A stretch of DNA of 64,000 bases from Treponema sp. Marseille-Q3903 (GTDB taxonomy: Bacteria > Spirochaetota > Spirochaetia > Treponematales > Treponemataceae): NCBI RefSeq assembly GCF_014334335.1, contig NZ_JACSEU010000002.1, forward strand, positions 62,001-126,000, in the 5' to 3' direction. The notes under the pieces were generated by a model. The model saw nothing but the letters and a program-made list of their open reading frames with translations, searched no databases and was not told the origin of the DNA. This document shows, in pieces, positions 1-8,220 of the stretch (within the stretch, counting starts at the first letter, position 1; each line of letters starts with the position of its first letter). The position numbers and the translations under genes are program-made.

Positions 1-507
1 AGAAACTGCCGGTTTCATATACTGACGCATAAAAAATACAAGAGATGGAGCTGCAATCGCCGGCAAAATCAGCATGATAAATTTATTTGTCATGTGAATT
101 TTGTAAACCATCTGATAAAACCCGATAATTGTAATTGTTGCAGGAATCATCATTATACCCATGATAAAACTAAAAAATGCATTTTTTAATTTCCAGTCAT
201 ACATTACAAGCGCATAAGCAGTCAACGTAGAAAAATATAAAGTCAGAACAGTCACAGAAATCGATACTATCAAAGAATTCAAAAACCCGACAGCCGGATT
301 AAAACTCTTGCCTGTAAGAATCTTGAGGTTTGAAATAAAGTATTTTGACGGAATAAACGACACTGCGCTCTGCTGAATTTCATAAGTTGACCGAGTGGAA
401 TTCACAATCATAATTATAAAAGGAAACAAACTTAAACATGCGAGAATTATGCACACAATTAAAACGAAAATTTTAAAAATCTCATCCTTTGCTTTTTTAT
501 TACTCAT
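1..507 (-). CDS. Carbohydrate ABC transporter permease (MalG-like), 3' end beyond window
   Basis: Open frame from an ATG at 505-507 to the window edge without a stop, so about 169 N-terminal residues are visible and the C-terminal half is missing. It starts MSNKKAKDEIFKIFVLIVCI, with a long hydrophobic first helix followed by a periplasmic stretch and further membrane helices, as in MalG-type inner-membrane permeases of sugar importers. The start overlaps the end of the upstream permease gene by 8 bp (ATGAGTAA), the usual coupling of paired permease genes. With the 500-1498 permease it should form the transmembrane channel for the binding protein at 1615-2985. The ATPase is not in view. Substrate unknown. 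Confidence 0.88.
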   Translation of the reverse strand, partial: MSNKKAKDEIFKIFVLIVCIILACLSLFPFIIMIVNSTRSTYEIQQSAVSFIPSKYFISNLKILTGKSFNPAVGFLNSLIVSISVTVLTLYFSTLTAYALVMYDWKLKNAFFSFIMGIMMIPATITIIGFYQMVYKIHMTNKFIMLILPAIAAPSLVFFMRQYMKPAVS

Positions 508-1498
508 TTGACGCTCCTATTGATTCAAGTTTCTGAGACTTGCGATATTCTTTTAAGGCCATTTTTTTCTCTTTTTTCAGGGCTGCTTCATCTTTATCTC
601 TAAGAGCAAAGAATAAAAGTGCAGAACAAATAACAATGATGATAAACATGAGCATAGACATTGCAGAAGCTAGGTTATACTGGTAGCCACCGAGAAACGC
701 AAGCCGATATATCAATACACTTGTTGTCAAAGTTGCATTATCAGGACCGCTCTGACTTACGAGGAGGTTCGGAATATCGAACATATTCAAACCGCCGATA
801 AGCGATGTTACCAAAGTAAATAAAAGTATAGTTTTGATGCTTGGAATTGTGATTTTCCAGAAAACTTGCCAGCCGTTTGCGCCATCAATGTCTGCCGCTT
901 CAAAAATATCAGGGTTAATACCGAGAACACCGGAAATGATGATTATCATTGTATAACCATACCACATCCATGTCTGAATAAAGATGATGATATTCTGTGC
1001 AGCCGTTCTACTAGCCAGAAAAAAGAATGGCTTTTTTGTAATATGGAATCGCTGGAGAAGATCGTTGACAGGCCCCATAGGATAGCCAAACAACGCGGCA
1101 AACAGAATGGCAACTGTAGCTGCTGTTATAATGTTTGGCATGTAAAACAATACTTTAAATGCTCCCTGTCCCGGGATTTTTATGCGTCTATTTGTAAACC
1201 ATGCAGAAAGCAAGAGCGCCATAACCATTTGCGGTATAAAGTTACAAACCCACATTTTTACAGTATTTTTCAAGGCAATATGAAAAGTTGGCATTGTCAA
1301 AATTTTTGCGTAATTTGCAAAGAAATTCGTAACAGAAAGAAAATTCCAAGAATTTTTACCAACCCCTTTCAAATCCGTAAAACCTATTATTGCTGTATAT
1401 AAAGTCGGATAAAGCGAAAATATAAGATATGCAACTATAAAAGGAATGCTAAATATATACCCATACTTAGCATAACTAATTTTCCTCTTTCTATTCAT
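500..1498 (-). CDS. Carbohydrate ABC transporter permease (MalF/UgpA-like)
   Basis: 332 residues, normal for the MalF/UgpA class. The N-terminus is a basic stretch followed by a first helix (about residues 12-36), and further helices follow through residue 310. The cytoplasmic EAA loop that docks on the ATPase is clear near residue 200 (EAADIDGANGWQVFWKITIP). It lies downstream of the binding-protein gene and overlaps the second permease gene by 8 bp, so the order is binding protein, MalF-type, MalG-type. A hairpin between the binding-protein gene and this one (1560-1585) probably lowers permease expression relative to the binding protein. Family assignment is secure; substrate is not determinable from sequence. 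Confidence 0.93.
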   Translation of the reverse strand: MNRKRKISYAKYGYIFSIPFIVAYLIFSLYPTLYTAIIGFTDLKGVGKNSWNFLSVTNFFANYAKILTMPTFHIALKNTVKMWVCNFIPQMVMALLLSAWFTNRRIKIPGQGAFKVLFYMPNIITAATVAILFAALFGYPMGPVNDLLQRFHITKKPFFFLASRTAAQNIIIFIQTWMWYGYTMIIIISGVLGINPDIFEAADIDGANGWQVFWKITIPSIKTILLFTLVTSLIGGLNMFDIPNLLVSQSGPDNATLTTSVLIYRLAFLGGYQYNLASAMSMLMFIIIVICSALLFFALRDKDEAALKKEKKMALKEYRKSQKLESIGASNE

Positions 1499-1559
1499 GC
1501 GGACACCTCAAATAAAACAGATTTAACTTTATGCTATTAAATATTATTAAACAAAAACA

Positions 1560-1585
1560 AGGGCTATCAAATAAATGACAGCCCT
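1560..1585 (-). terminator. Intra-operon attenuating hairpin between binding protein and permeases
   Basis: On the minus strand, GGGCTGTCA (1584-1576) pairs with TGATAGCCC (1569-1561), with one G-U pair and a short A/T loop, followed by TTGTTTTTGTTT. This has intrinsic-terminator form but sits inside an operon, between the 3' end of the binding-protein gene and the first permease. Partial termination or 3'-end protection here would yield more binding protein than permease, as known for many ABC importers. Confidence 0.7.
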
Positions 1586-1614
1586 CTTATTATTTACATG
1601 ATTAAGTCAATCAA

Positions 1615-2985
1615 TTACTTAACATCCACACCGAGTGTGTCAGATACAGTCTGTTTGAAATCTGCAATTGCAGCTTCTCGTGATTTTTGTCCGTTGGCAT
1701 AAGCACGAACCTGATCACGCCAGAGCAAGTTGATTGATTCGTCCAACTCAGTGAGGTTCTTACCATTAGCATATTTATTAGCCGGTACGAAGTAATCGAA
1801 CATATTTTGTCCGCCAAGGAATGCCAATCTACCATCAGATTTCGCCATTACTGCGCCTGATGCAACTGTATCTTTTGTACCGCCTTCGCCGTTCAGAGTA
1901 CCGTTAGCCCATTTGTAAAGCAGACCATCTTCTGTTGTATCCAATGTAATCCATTCTATGATAGTCTTAACGGCGTTGATTTTTTCTTTTGGTACGTTTT
2001 TGTTAGCTAAAAGCCATGTACCGCCCCAGAAAAATCCTATTGGCGAGTTACAAACAGCCCAATCTCCGTAAGTTCCTTCACCAACGGCAGAACCACCGCA
2101 GTTTGGAGCGAGTGTATAGTTTATAAGCCAAGCAGGTCCAAAATATCCGAAAATAGGCTTTGGTCCTGTTCCTTTCATATCAGCAAACCATGCGTCCTGC
2201 CAGTCTGTTGTCTTGTTAGACCAGCCGTTATCTGTAAGCATTCTTGAAGCGTCAATGAAAGCTTCTCTTTTAGGGTCGATATAGAGTTTTCCATCTACAA
2301 TCCAACCTTTTTCAGAAGAATTTTCGTAAGCATGCCAGATATCGCCATCGCCGGAAACAATTGACACACCTTTTGAAGCACATTTTTCAGCAGCAGCCCA
2401 GAAATTATCCCATTTTCCTGTTCCACCACCAAGAACTTCCTGAATTACCTCAGGGTCATCTGTTCCAAAAACTTTTTTTGCAACAGAACGGCGATAGATA
2501 AAACATCCACCGGTTGTCTGGAATCCGAGCCCGTCGAGTTCACCTTTAGAGTTAGATCCGATATCAATCGTATATGGAGCAATCTCTGCTTTCGATACGG
2601 CAGACTTTACATCAATGCCGAGAGATTTATAAGGCATTGCATAATCTTGCATGGAACCTTTTGTATATTTCAAAACAAAAGCAGCTTCTGCACAATAGAT
2701 ATCTGGAGCATCTTTACCGCCAGCCTGAAGAGCTTGATCTAGCGCCGGTTGATAAGCACCATCAGTTGTAGCAATGATAGTTTTATTCAATGTAAAACCA
2801 CAGTCCGGATGTGTAGCAATGTATTTTTCGACCATGCCGGGCACTTCATCTGTAAATGACCACAAATTAAGTGTAACAGTTTTTGACGCATCAGACTTAG
2901 TTGTTGAATCTTTTTTAGTACAGCTCGTAAATGAAAACACAGAAACTGCCGCAACCAAAATAAACAATTTTGCTGTTCTTTTCAT
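1615..2985 (-). CDS. Extracellular sugar-binding lipoprotein (family 1 solute-binding protein)
   Basis: 456 residues from the ATG at 2983-2985, chosen because AAAGGAGT lies 6 nt upstream; the open frame extends seven codons further without such a site. The N-terminus MKRTAKLFILVAAVSVFSF is followed by TSC, a lipobox, so the mature protein is a lipid-anchored cell-surface or periplasmic binding protein. The mature start (TVTLNLWSFTDEVPGMVEKY) and the later aromatic-rich region (FWGGTWLLANKNVPKEKINA) are typical of family 1 binding proteins for oligosaccharides. First gene of an operon with two permeases. The substrate is unknown. Confidence 0.92.
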   Translation of the reverse strand: MKRTAKLFILVAAVSVFSFTSCTKKDSTTKSDASKTVTLNLWSFTDEVPGMVEKYIATHPDCGFTLNKTIIATTDGAYQPALDQALQAGGKDAPDIYCAEAAFVLKYTKGSMQDYAMPYKSLGIDVKSAVSKAEIAPYTIDIGSNSKGELDGLGFQTTGGCFIYRRSVAKKVFGTDDPEVIQEVLGGGTGKWDNFWAAAEKCASKGVSIVSGDGDIWHAYENSSEKGWIVDGKLYIDPKREAFIDASRMLTDNGWSNKTTDWQDAWFADMKGTGPKPIFGYFGPAWLINYTLAPNCGGSAVGEGTYGDWAVCNSPIGFFWGGTWLLANKNVPKEKINAVKTIIEWITLDTTEDGLLYKWANGTLNGEGGTKDTVASGAVMAKSDGRLAFLGGQNMFDYFVPANKYANGKNLTELDESINLLWRDQVRAYANGQKSREAAIADFKQTVSDTLGVDVK

Positions 2986-2994
2986 AAAAAACTC

Positions 2995-3060
2995 CTTTAA
3001 TAACACGAAAATGTTTCATGTTATTTATTAAAGGGTAGGACAATAGCTTCCATTTGTCAA
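2995..3060 (-). promoter_or_regulatory. Promoter and palindromic operator of the sugar ABC operon
   Basis: Minus strand: -35 TTGACA (3060-3055), 17-bp spacer, -10 TACCCT (3037-3032), which is poor at -10 and so suits an activated or tightly controlled promoter. From the -10 to the ribosome-binding site runs a 9-bp inverted repeat, CTTTAATAA at 2995-3003 and TTATTAAAG at 3025-3033, enclosing a smaller TGAAA-CAT-TTTCG dyad. Because one arm overlaps the -10, transcription should start within it, so a DNA operator for a sugar-responsive repressor is more likely than an RNA hairpin. Confidence 0.5.
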
Positions 3061-3091
3061 ATCATTTTATTTCGGTTTGGTTCTTTTTTTC

Positions 3092-3523
3092 CTATAAGTC
3101 TTTGAGGTCTGCGTGACCGATAGTATTTATTCCCTGTTTTATGAGGATTTCTTCTGCTTTTGGAACATCGGTACAACGAATTATCATACATGCAGAATTT
3201 GTCTTCTTTCCGGTAAAGCCATACATATATTCCAAATTGCGGCCGTTCTCTCCCAAAATCTTGAGAATCTTGTTTAAACTGCCTGACTCATCCGGTATCT
3301 CAATTGCGATGACTCCAGTCACATTCACGACATAATCTTCTTTCCTAAGTATTTCTGCCGCTTGCTCAGGCTCGTCTGTTATAATCCGTGCAATTCCAAA
3401 ATCAGATGTATCGGCGAGCATCAAAGCCCGCATGTTGATTTTATTTTTTGCAAGAATATCTGTGAGAGTTGCAAGAGTTTCAGGTTTGTTTTCCAAAAAA
3501 ATAGAAAGTTGTTTGACTGTCAT
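3092..3523 (-). CDS. Tandem ACT-domain protein
   Basis: 143 residues made of two ACT-type betaalphabetabetaalphabeta units: residues about 1-70 (MTVKQLSIFLENKPETLATL ... DILAKNKINMRALMLAD) and about 71-143 (VIAIEIPDESGSLNKILKIL ... CTDVPKAEEIL). ACT domains bind small ligands, usually amino acids, and signal to a partner enzyme. Stand-alone proteins of this type commonly sit beside phenylacetate-CoA ligase genes in anaerobes, and here paaK is immediately upstream, so a role in controlling aryl-acid activation is inferred. AGGAG precedes the ATG. The intervening 133 bp hold several palindromes instead of a tight operon junction. Confidence 0.85.
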   Translation of the reverse strand: MTVKQLSIFLENKPETLATLTDILAKNKINMRALMLADTSDFGIARIITDEPEQAAEILRKEDYVVNVTGVIAIEIPDESGSLNKILKILGENGRNLEYMYGFTGKKTNSACMIIRCTDVPKAEEILIKQGINTIGHADLKDL

Positions 3524-3545
3524 AATTAAAATCTCCTATTAAACA

Positions 3546-3649
3546 CCGCGTTAGCGGCAGCGCACGGACGCTCTGTATCAAAGTTTATGAAGCGCGACGC
3601 GCAAAGTAAACTTTAGTGCTAAAAATTATACGGAAGTAATTTTTAGCAC
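3546..3649. repeat. Cluster of four adjacent palindromes (REP/BIME-like)
   Basis: Four dyads stand in tandem: CCGC-GTTA-GCGG at 3546-3557; AGCG-CACGGA-CGCT just after it; a compound palindrome at 3580-3614 with outer arms AAAGTTTA/TAAACTTT and inner arms GCGCG/CGCGC; and a perfect 13-bp inverted repeat at 3616-3628 and 3637-3649 (arms GTGCTAAAAATTA, 8-nt loop). None is followed by a clean T-tract on the minus strand, although the last could slow polymerase. The GC-rich parts differ from the AT-rich surroundings, suggesting an inserted extragenic repeat. Confidence 0.6.
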
Positions 3650-3656
3650 GCTCCTG

Positions 3657-4967
3657 TTAATCATGTAGTTTTCGTGTATCAATCACGCGCTTTGCTTTTC
3701 CTTCAGAACGGGCAATGCTTTTTGGAGCAACTAACGTCACTTTTGCTTTTATCTGAAGGACAGTTAAAAGCGATGATTCCAACAGTTTTTCCTGTTTGCT
3801 TACTTCCGATACGACATCGCTGAATTTTTCAGGAATCATCTCTACCTTGATTTCAAATGTGTCGTTGTTGTTTTCTCTTCCAACGATAATCTGATAGTTA
3901 GCTTGATATCCGTTTTGGAGCAGAACTCCTTCTATCTGGCTCGGGAACACGTTTACACCGCGGATTATAAGCATATCGTCTGTGCGTCCCATAGGTTTTG
4001 ACATTCTGACAAATGTACGTCCACATGCGCATCTTTTACGATTCAAAACACCGATATCTTTTGTGCGGAAACGCATCAACGGAAATGCCTGCTTTGTAAT
4101 TGCGGTGAACACGAGCTCCCCTTTTTCGCCGTCCGGCAAACGTTTTCCTGTTTCAGGGTCGATTGTTTCAATTATAAAATGGTCTTCGTTTACGTGCATA
4201 CCTTTTTGTTCAAAACATTCATAAGCAACTCCCGGTCCCATAACTTCTGTAAGCCCGTAGATATCGTACGCTTTAATTCCAAGAGCTTTTTCAATATCTG
4301 CCCTCATCTCCTCTGTCCACGGTTCAGCTCCAAAAATACCGGCTTTTAGTTTGATATCCGATGGAGAAAGCCCCATCTCTTTTAAAGTCTCACCAAGATA
4401 CGCAGCATAAGAAGGTGTACAGCACAAAACAGTAGAACCAAAATCGCGCATAAATGTTATCTGACGAGTCGTGTTTCCTGAAGAAACAGGAATCACAGCA
4501 GCCCCAAGCTTTGTCGCTCCTCCGTGGATGCCAAAACCTCCGGTGAACATACCATAGCCATAAGAGTTCTGGACAAAATCGTCAGACCCGGCTCCGATTG
4601 CAACAAGCTGACGCGCACAGCAGTCATTCCAGATTTCAAGGTCACCGGCAGTGTATCCGACGACAATCTGTTTGCCTGTTGTCCCTGAAGATGCGTGAAC
4701 ACGGACGACATCTTTCATCGGAACGGCAAAAAGTCCATACGGATAAGTCGCACGCAAGTCGTCTTTGCATGTAAAAGGAATTTTATCGAGGTCTTCAAGA
4801 CCTTTAATATCATCAGGAGTTACGCCAGCAGCTTTGCAGCGATTTCTGTAATATTCAACATTTTCATAAACATGGCGGAAATTGGCTGCAAGCCGTTCTC
4901 CCTGAAGTTTTTTGAGTTCTGCCTCAGGCATACATTCCATTTCTTTTTGATAGTATTTTAAATTCAT
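3657..4967 (-). CDS. paaK: Phenylacetate-CoA ligase
   Basis: 436 residues, the normal length for PaaK. An adenylate-forming enzyme that activates phenylacetate or a related aryl acid with ATP and CoA in the cytoplasm. The P-loop-like motif HASSGTTGKQIVVGYT lies near residue 91, the acid-binding region YGYGMFTGGFGIHGGATKLG near residue 137, and the AMP-binding motif AYDIYGLTEVMGPGV near residue 233. The C-terminal PaaK domain begins after RTDDMLIIRGVNVFPSQIE. GGGAG precedes the ATG. Next to an ACT-domain gene, as in many gut anaerobes, where such pairs may act in aromatic amino acid synthesis from aryl acids rather than in degradation; the true substrate is an inference. Confidence 0.93.
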   Translation of the reverse strand: MNLKYYQKEMECMPEAELKKLQGERLAANFRHVYENVEYYRNRCKAAGVTPDDIKGLEDLDKIPFTCKDDLRATYPYGLFAVPMKDVVRVHASSGTTGKQIVVGYTAGDLEIWNDCCARQLVAIGAGSDDFVQNSYGYGMFTGGFGIHGGATKLGAAVIPVSSGNTTRQITFMRDFGSTVLCCTPSYAAYLGETLKEMGLSPSDIKLKAGIFGAEPWTEEMRADIEKALGIKAYDIYGLTEVMGPGVAYECFEQKGMHVNEDHFIIETIDPETGKRLPDGEKGELVFTAITKQAFPLMRFRTKDIGVLNRKRCACGRTFVRMSKPMGRTDDMLIIRGVNVFPSQIEGVLLQNGYQANYQIIVGRENNNDTFEIKVEMIPEKFSDVVSEVSKQEKLLESSLLTVLQIKAKVTLVAPKSIARSEGKAKRVIDTRKLHD

Positions 4968-5062
4968 ATATTACTCCCGTAAAAAAGGACAATTGATCTA
5001 TGTTGTTTGATTAGTTACCGTGGACTACCATCGAGGCACATCGCACAAAAAAGAAAGAAGTG

Positions 5063-5078
5063 TTCGCCATTAGGCGAA
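5063..5078. other. Short hairpin upstream of paaK
   Basis: TTCGCC (5063-5068), loop ATTA, GGCGAA (5073-5078), flanked by an A-run on the + strand and a pyrimidine-rich stretch on the minus side. It sits in the divergent intergenic region 4968-5185 between paaK and the polyprenyl synthase gene. It could be an attenuator for paaK or an operator; the sequence alone does not decide. Confidence 0.3.
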
Positions 5079-5146
5079 AAAAAATGTAAAGACAAAAACC
5101 TTAAATAAGGCTGAAGAGCTTAACATACGCTTAATTTACCATTGAT

Positions 5147-5175
5147 TTGTCTTTTTGTCAAAATTTATATATATT
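5147..5175 (+). promoter_or_regulatory. Promoter of the polyprenyl synthase operon, very short leader
   Basis: -35 TTGTCT (5147-5152), 17-bp spacer, -10 TATATT (5170-5175), then only 10 nt to the ATG at 5186. No Shine-Dalgarno sequence precedes that ATG. Transcription starting 7-8 nt after the -10 would leave a leader of two or three bases. This placement also argues against the TTG at 5147 as a start codon, since it lies in the -35 box. Confidence 0.6.
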
Positions 5176-5185
5176 TAACAGTGAT

Positions 5186-6232
5186 ATGAACAAAGATTTT
5201 TCTGTCAGATTGAATAACATAGAACAATACCTAACAAAAGCTCTCCCTCCAAACGCAGAAAAAGATTGGACGATGCGTTCGTTTGGAAAACTCCCGGATG
5301 GAGTCACAGCCGAACACATCAAAAATCTTATTGAACCCAACAAAGCTCTGATTGAACTTGGTGGAAAACGCTGGCGTCCTCTCTTGTTGATATTGTGTTA
5401 TGAGACGGCAAAAAATCAGCATAGTGAAAGTGCTCTTACAGAAGAACAGGCATATTCAATAACTCCGCTTGTTGAGTTTGCCCACACAGCAAGTTTAATC
5501 CAAGACGATATAGAAGATAAATCAGATTTACGGCGTGGAAAACCTGCTGCATATATAACTTATGGGCTAGATACTGCACTAAATGCAGCTTCTTGGCTTT
5601 ATTTTGAAGCTACAGCGTGCATCAATGAACTTAAAATTAGCGCTGAAAAAAAACTTGAACTTTACAAAGTTTATTCAAGCGAACTCCGCAAACTCCACCT
5701 TGGGCAGGCTATGGACATATTTTGGCATAGAAATCCTTCTGTTTTTCCATCTAAACAGGAGTACTTTGCAATGGTAAAATCAAAGACGGGAACTCTTGCA
5801 AGCCTTGCTGCAAAGCTAGGATGTATTGCAGGCGGAATGAATTTTGAACAAGCAAATATATACGGTGATATTGCTTCAAATATTGGGATTGGGTTTCAGA
5901 TTATAGATGATGTTATAAACCTTACGACAGGTAACCCCGGAAAAAAACGTGGCGACGATATCGTAGAAGGCAAAAAAAGCCTTCCTATCATCATTTATTC
6001 TCAAAAACACGCTGATGATAAATCTAAACTCGAAGACTTTATGATGAGAGCTTCAAAAGAAGGAATTGAATCGCCGGCAGTTGAAGATTGCATCAAGCTG
6101 CTTGAGACAGATTCATGCATAAAGGAAGCAGCATCGCGCGGAAGCAAAATTATTTACGATAATTCAAAGCTTTTTGCTTCCTCATCAATAGAGGAATTAT
6201 TCATTTCAATGATTCCGGAGGCATTCAGATGA
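5186..6232 (+). CDS. Polyprenyl diphosphate synthase (FPP/GGPP synthase family)
   Basis: 348 residues from the ATG at 5186. Condenses isopentenyl diphosphate with allylic diphosphates in the cytoplasm to make C15-C20 or longer prenyl chains. Both Asp-rich Mg2+-diphosphate motifs are visible: LIQDDIEDKSDLRRGKPA, near residue 104, and IGFQIIDDVINLTTG, near residue 240. The GGKRWRPLL motif that binds the diphosphate of IPP is near residue 60. Chain length cannot be read safely from the residues before the first Asp motif. It overlaps the next gene by ATGA and so is translationally coupled to a TPR protein, an arrangement whose meaning is unknown. Confidence 0.9.
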   Translation: MNKDFSVRLNNIEQYLTKALPPNAEKDWTMRSFGKLPDGVTAEHIKNLIEPNKALIELGGKRWRPLLLILCYETAKNQHSESALTEEQAYSITPLVEFAHTASLIQDDIEDKSDLRRGKPAAYITYGLDTALNAASWLYFEATACINELKISAEKKLELYKVYSSELRKLHLGQAMDIFWHRNPSVFPSKQEYFAMVKSKTGTLASLAAKLGCIAGGMNFEQANIYGDIASNIGIGFQIIDDVINLTTGNPGKKRGDDIVEGKKSLPIIIYSQKHADDKSKLEDFMMRASKEGIESPAVEDCIKLLETDSCIKEAASRGSKIIYDNSKLFASSSIEELFISMIPEAFR

Positions 6233-6747
6233 CAGAAAAACCGGACAAACTCAACAATCAGGCAATTATATTTGCATCTGATGGCGATTTTATCGAAGCG
6301 ATCGCCTGCTTTAAACGCGCAATCGTTATTGAAAAAAACAATTATCTTTTGTGGTACAATTTGGGAGTTACATACCGCGATGCCGGAAAACTTGAAGATG
6401 CAGAAAAAGCGCTCTCAACATCTTTTAGAATTGCCCCAGAAAAAACAGATGTTGCCGAAACTTATGCGACAATCTGCCTGATGAGAAAAAACTTGGAAAA
6501 AGTTCACACCATCTGCGTCCAAGCGTTAGACTTTAATCCTCGCAATTCTCATCTTTGGAATCTGCTTGGAATATGTGAATTTCAGTCTGAAAATTATAAA
6601 TGTGCTTCTGAATATTTTGAACAAGCAGTTTCATTAAATCCATATTATCTTGACGCTCTTTACAATCTGCGAGACACTTATTCGCTTCTTAAAAATAAAA
6701 ACGGAGAATGTGAATGTATCAAAAGGATAAAAGAAATAGAAAAATGA
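6229..6747 (+). CDS. TPR-repeat protein
   Basis: 172 residues consisting almost wholly of about four tetratricopeptide repeats, for example LWYNLGVTYRDAGKLEDAEK and LWNLLGICEFQSENYKCASE. No signal peptide, so it is probably a cytoplasmic scaffold. It starts within the stop codon of the polyprenyl synthase gene (ATGA at 6229-6232) and has GGAGG 6 nt upstream. Partner unknown. Confidence 0.82.
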   Translation: MTEKPDKLNNQAIIFASDGDFIEAIACFKRAIVIEKNNYLLWYNLGVTYRDAGKLEDAEKALSTSFRIAPEKTDVAETYATICLMRKNLEKVHTICVQALDFNPRNSHLWNLLGICEFQSENYKCASEYFEQAVSLNPYYLDALYNLRDTYSLLKNKNGECECIKRIKEIEK

Positions 6748-6950
6748 AAAGTTTTTTTTCGGGTCTCGTCCACATTTTTTGCTTGCTTATCCCGATTGCA
6801 GCCGCATTTTCAGGATGGTACTTTTCACCGCAGCTCTCGCGATTGTTTTCAATAAAATGCACAACAGAGATGTACAGATTTATCTGTTCGGGATGTTTTT
6901 TTCTGGTCACTGTAATCATAATATTCGCAGCGACCAGAAAAATTAAATAA
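6714..6950 (+). CDS. Small two-helix membrane protein
   Basis: 78 residues if started at 6714, where GGAG lies 7 nt upstream; the alternative ATG at 6744 overlaps the TPR stop codon as ATGA and gives 68 residues. Two hydrophobic segments are evident: FSGLVHIFCLLIPIAAAFSG, then FICSGCFFLVTVIIIFAATR, with a basic C-terminus. Not recognised as a known family. Being last of a three-gene operon with a polyprenyl synthase, a link to lipid-carrier metabolism is possible but speculative. Confidence 0.6.
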   Translation: MYQKDKRNRKMKSFFSGLVHIFCLLIPIAAAFSGWYFSPQLSRLFSIKCTTEMYRFICSGCFFLVTVIIIFAATRKIK

Positions 6951-6968
6951 TTTCAACTTTGATTAGAT

Positions 6969-8168
6969 TTATGAATACAAGTGCTCTCGCGCAAGTTTAC
7001 TGATTTCGTCTGCCATCTGAGAGAGAGGGACTTGGCGCTCTACCCCACCGAGTTCAAAGGCTACTTTCGGCATTCCGTAAACGATGCTTGTATCTTTATC
7101 TTGCCCGAGCGTCCATGCGCCTTTTTTACGCATTTCTGCAAGTTCTGCAGCACCATCTCTACCCATACCTGTCATAATTACACCAAGCGCACGGTTTTGG
7201 AATATCTCTGCAATTGACTCAAACAAAACATCGCAAGAAGGTCTGTGTCCATTTCGTGGATTGTCTTGAGAAAGTTTTATGAAGTTTCCTATCGCTTTGC
7301 GTTCAACAAACATGTGGTAACTTCCAGGAGCAATGTAGACGTGCCCACCGAGAACCGGTTCTCCGTCTTTTGCCTCAGAAACTTCAAGCGGACATATACT
7401 GTTGAGACTCTGAGCAAATTCCGCGGTGAATCCGGCAGGCATGTGCTGAACAACAAGTATAGGCTGTTTCAAATTCGGGTCAATTGTCTTAAATACATCG
7501 CGAAGGGCGTTAGGACCTCCCGTAGAAATTCCTATTCCGATAATTTCAATTTTGCCGCCCGGACGCTCAGGAGTAATCACGATAGGCTCTTTTACTTTTG
7601 ATTGGAACCAAGCTTGAGGGACGCTGTCTTGTTTTGTAATTGATGCTGTCTTTGCGACATCTTCGCCTTTCTTCTTTATGATAAATCTTTCCGCTTCTTT
7701 GAGTTTAATCTGGTGGCTAAAGAATTCAGGTTCAGGAACTTTCTTGCCATGAGCCTTAGCGTATGCTCCTCCATAAGAAGCAACATATTCTATAATATCT
7801 TTTGTTACATCACCGATTCTCAGCGTAACAGAAGCTCCGCCCGGTTTTGTGATAAAATCCGATGCGCCAAGCTCAAGGCACTTCATCGTTACCGCAGCAC
7901 CTTCAGTTGCAACACTTGAAAGGATAATGACCGGAATATTGCTCAAACGCTTTTTTCTTTCTTCAAGGAATTGAACTCCATTCATCACAGGCATTTCAAT
8001 ATCAAGAAGAATAACATCGGGCTTTGTCGACTCTAATTTTTCAAGAAGATCCTTGCCATTTTCTGTTTTTCCGCAAACAGACAACCCTGTTGTCTCATCA
8101 ATAATTCTACCGATTAAATTTCGCATCAAGGCAGAATCGTCACAAATCATTACTGAAATATCATCCAT
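6969..8168 (-). CDS. cheB: Chemotaxis protein-glutamate methylesterase
   Basis: 399 residues: an N-terminal receiver domain with acidic pocket D10/D11 and phospho-acceptor D56 (DVILLDIEMP), a linker of about 70 residues, and a C-terminal methylesterase domain. The Ser-His-Asp triad is visible as S215 (GIGISTGGPNAL), H242 (VVQHMPAGF) and D338 (TGMGRDGA). It removes methyl groups from chemoreceptors (and deamidates Gln) after phosphorylation by CheA, resetting sensitivity. It lies 52 bp after cheR, so the opposing methyltransferase and methylesterase are co-expressed. The linker is longer than in enterobacterial CheB. Confidence 0.96.
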   Translation of the reverse strand: MDDISVMICDDSALMRNLIGRIIDETTGLSVCGKTENGKDLLEKLESTKPDVILLDIEMPVMNGVQFLEERKKRLSNIPVIILSSVATEGAAVTMKCLELGASDFITKPGGASVTLRIGDVTKDIIEYVASYGGAYAKAHGKKVPEPEFFSHQIKLKEAERFIIKKKGEDVAKTASITKQDSVPQAWFQSKVKEPIVITPERPGGKIEIIGIGISTGGPNALRDVFKTIDPNLKQPILVVQHMPAGFTAEFAQSLNSICPLEVSEAKDGEPVLGGHVYIAPGSYHMFVERKAIGNFIKLSQDNPRNGHRPSCDVLFESIAEIFQNRALGVIMTGMGRDGAAELAEMRKKGAWTLGQDKDTSIVYGMPKVAFELGGVERQVPLSQMADEISKLAREHLYS

Positions 8169-8220
8169 AATAAACGCTCTTTAAAAATAAATTTATGCTC
8201 ACTCAAACCGAATGAGACTG

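Noticed and set aside
866-1402. 178-codon + strand frame
   Set aside because: Antisense shadow of the MalF-like permease; Cys/His/Asn-rich product without any recognisable motif.
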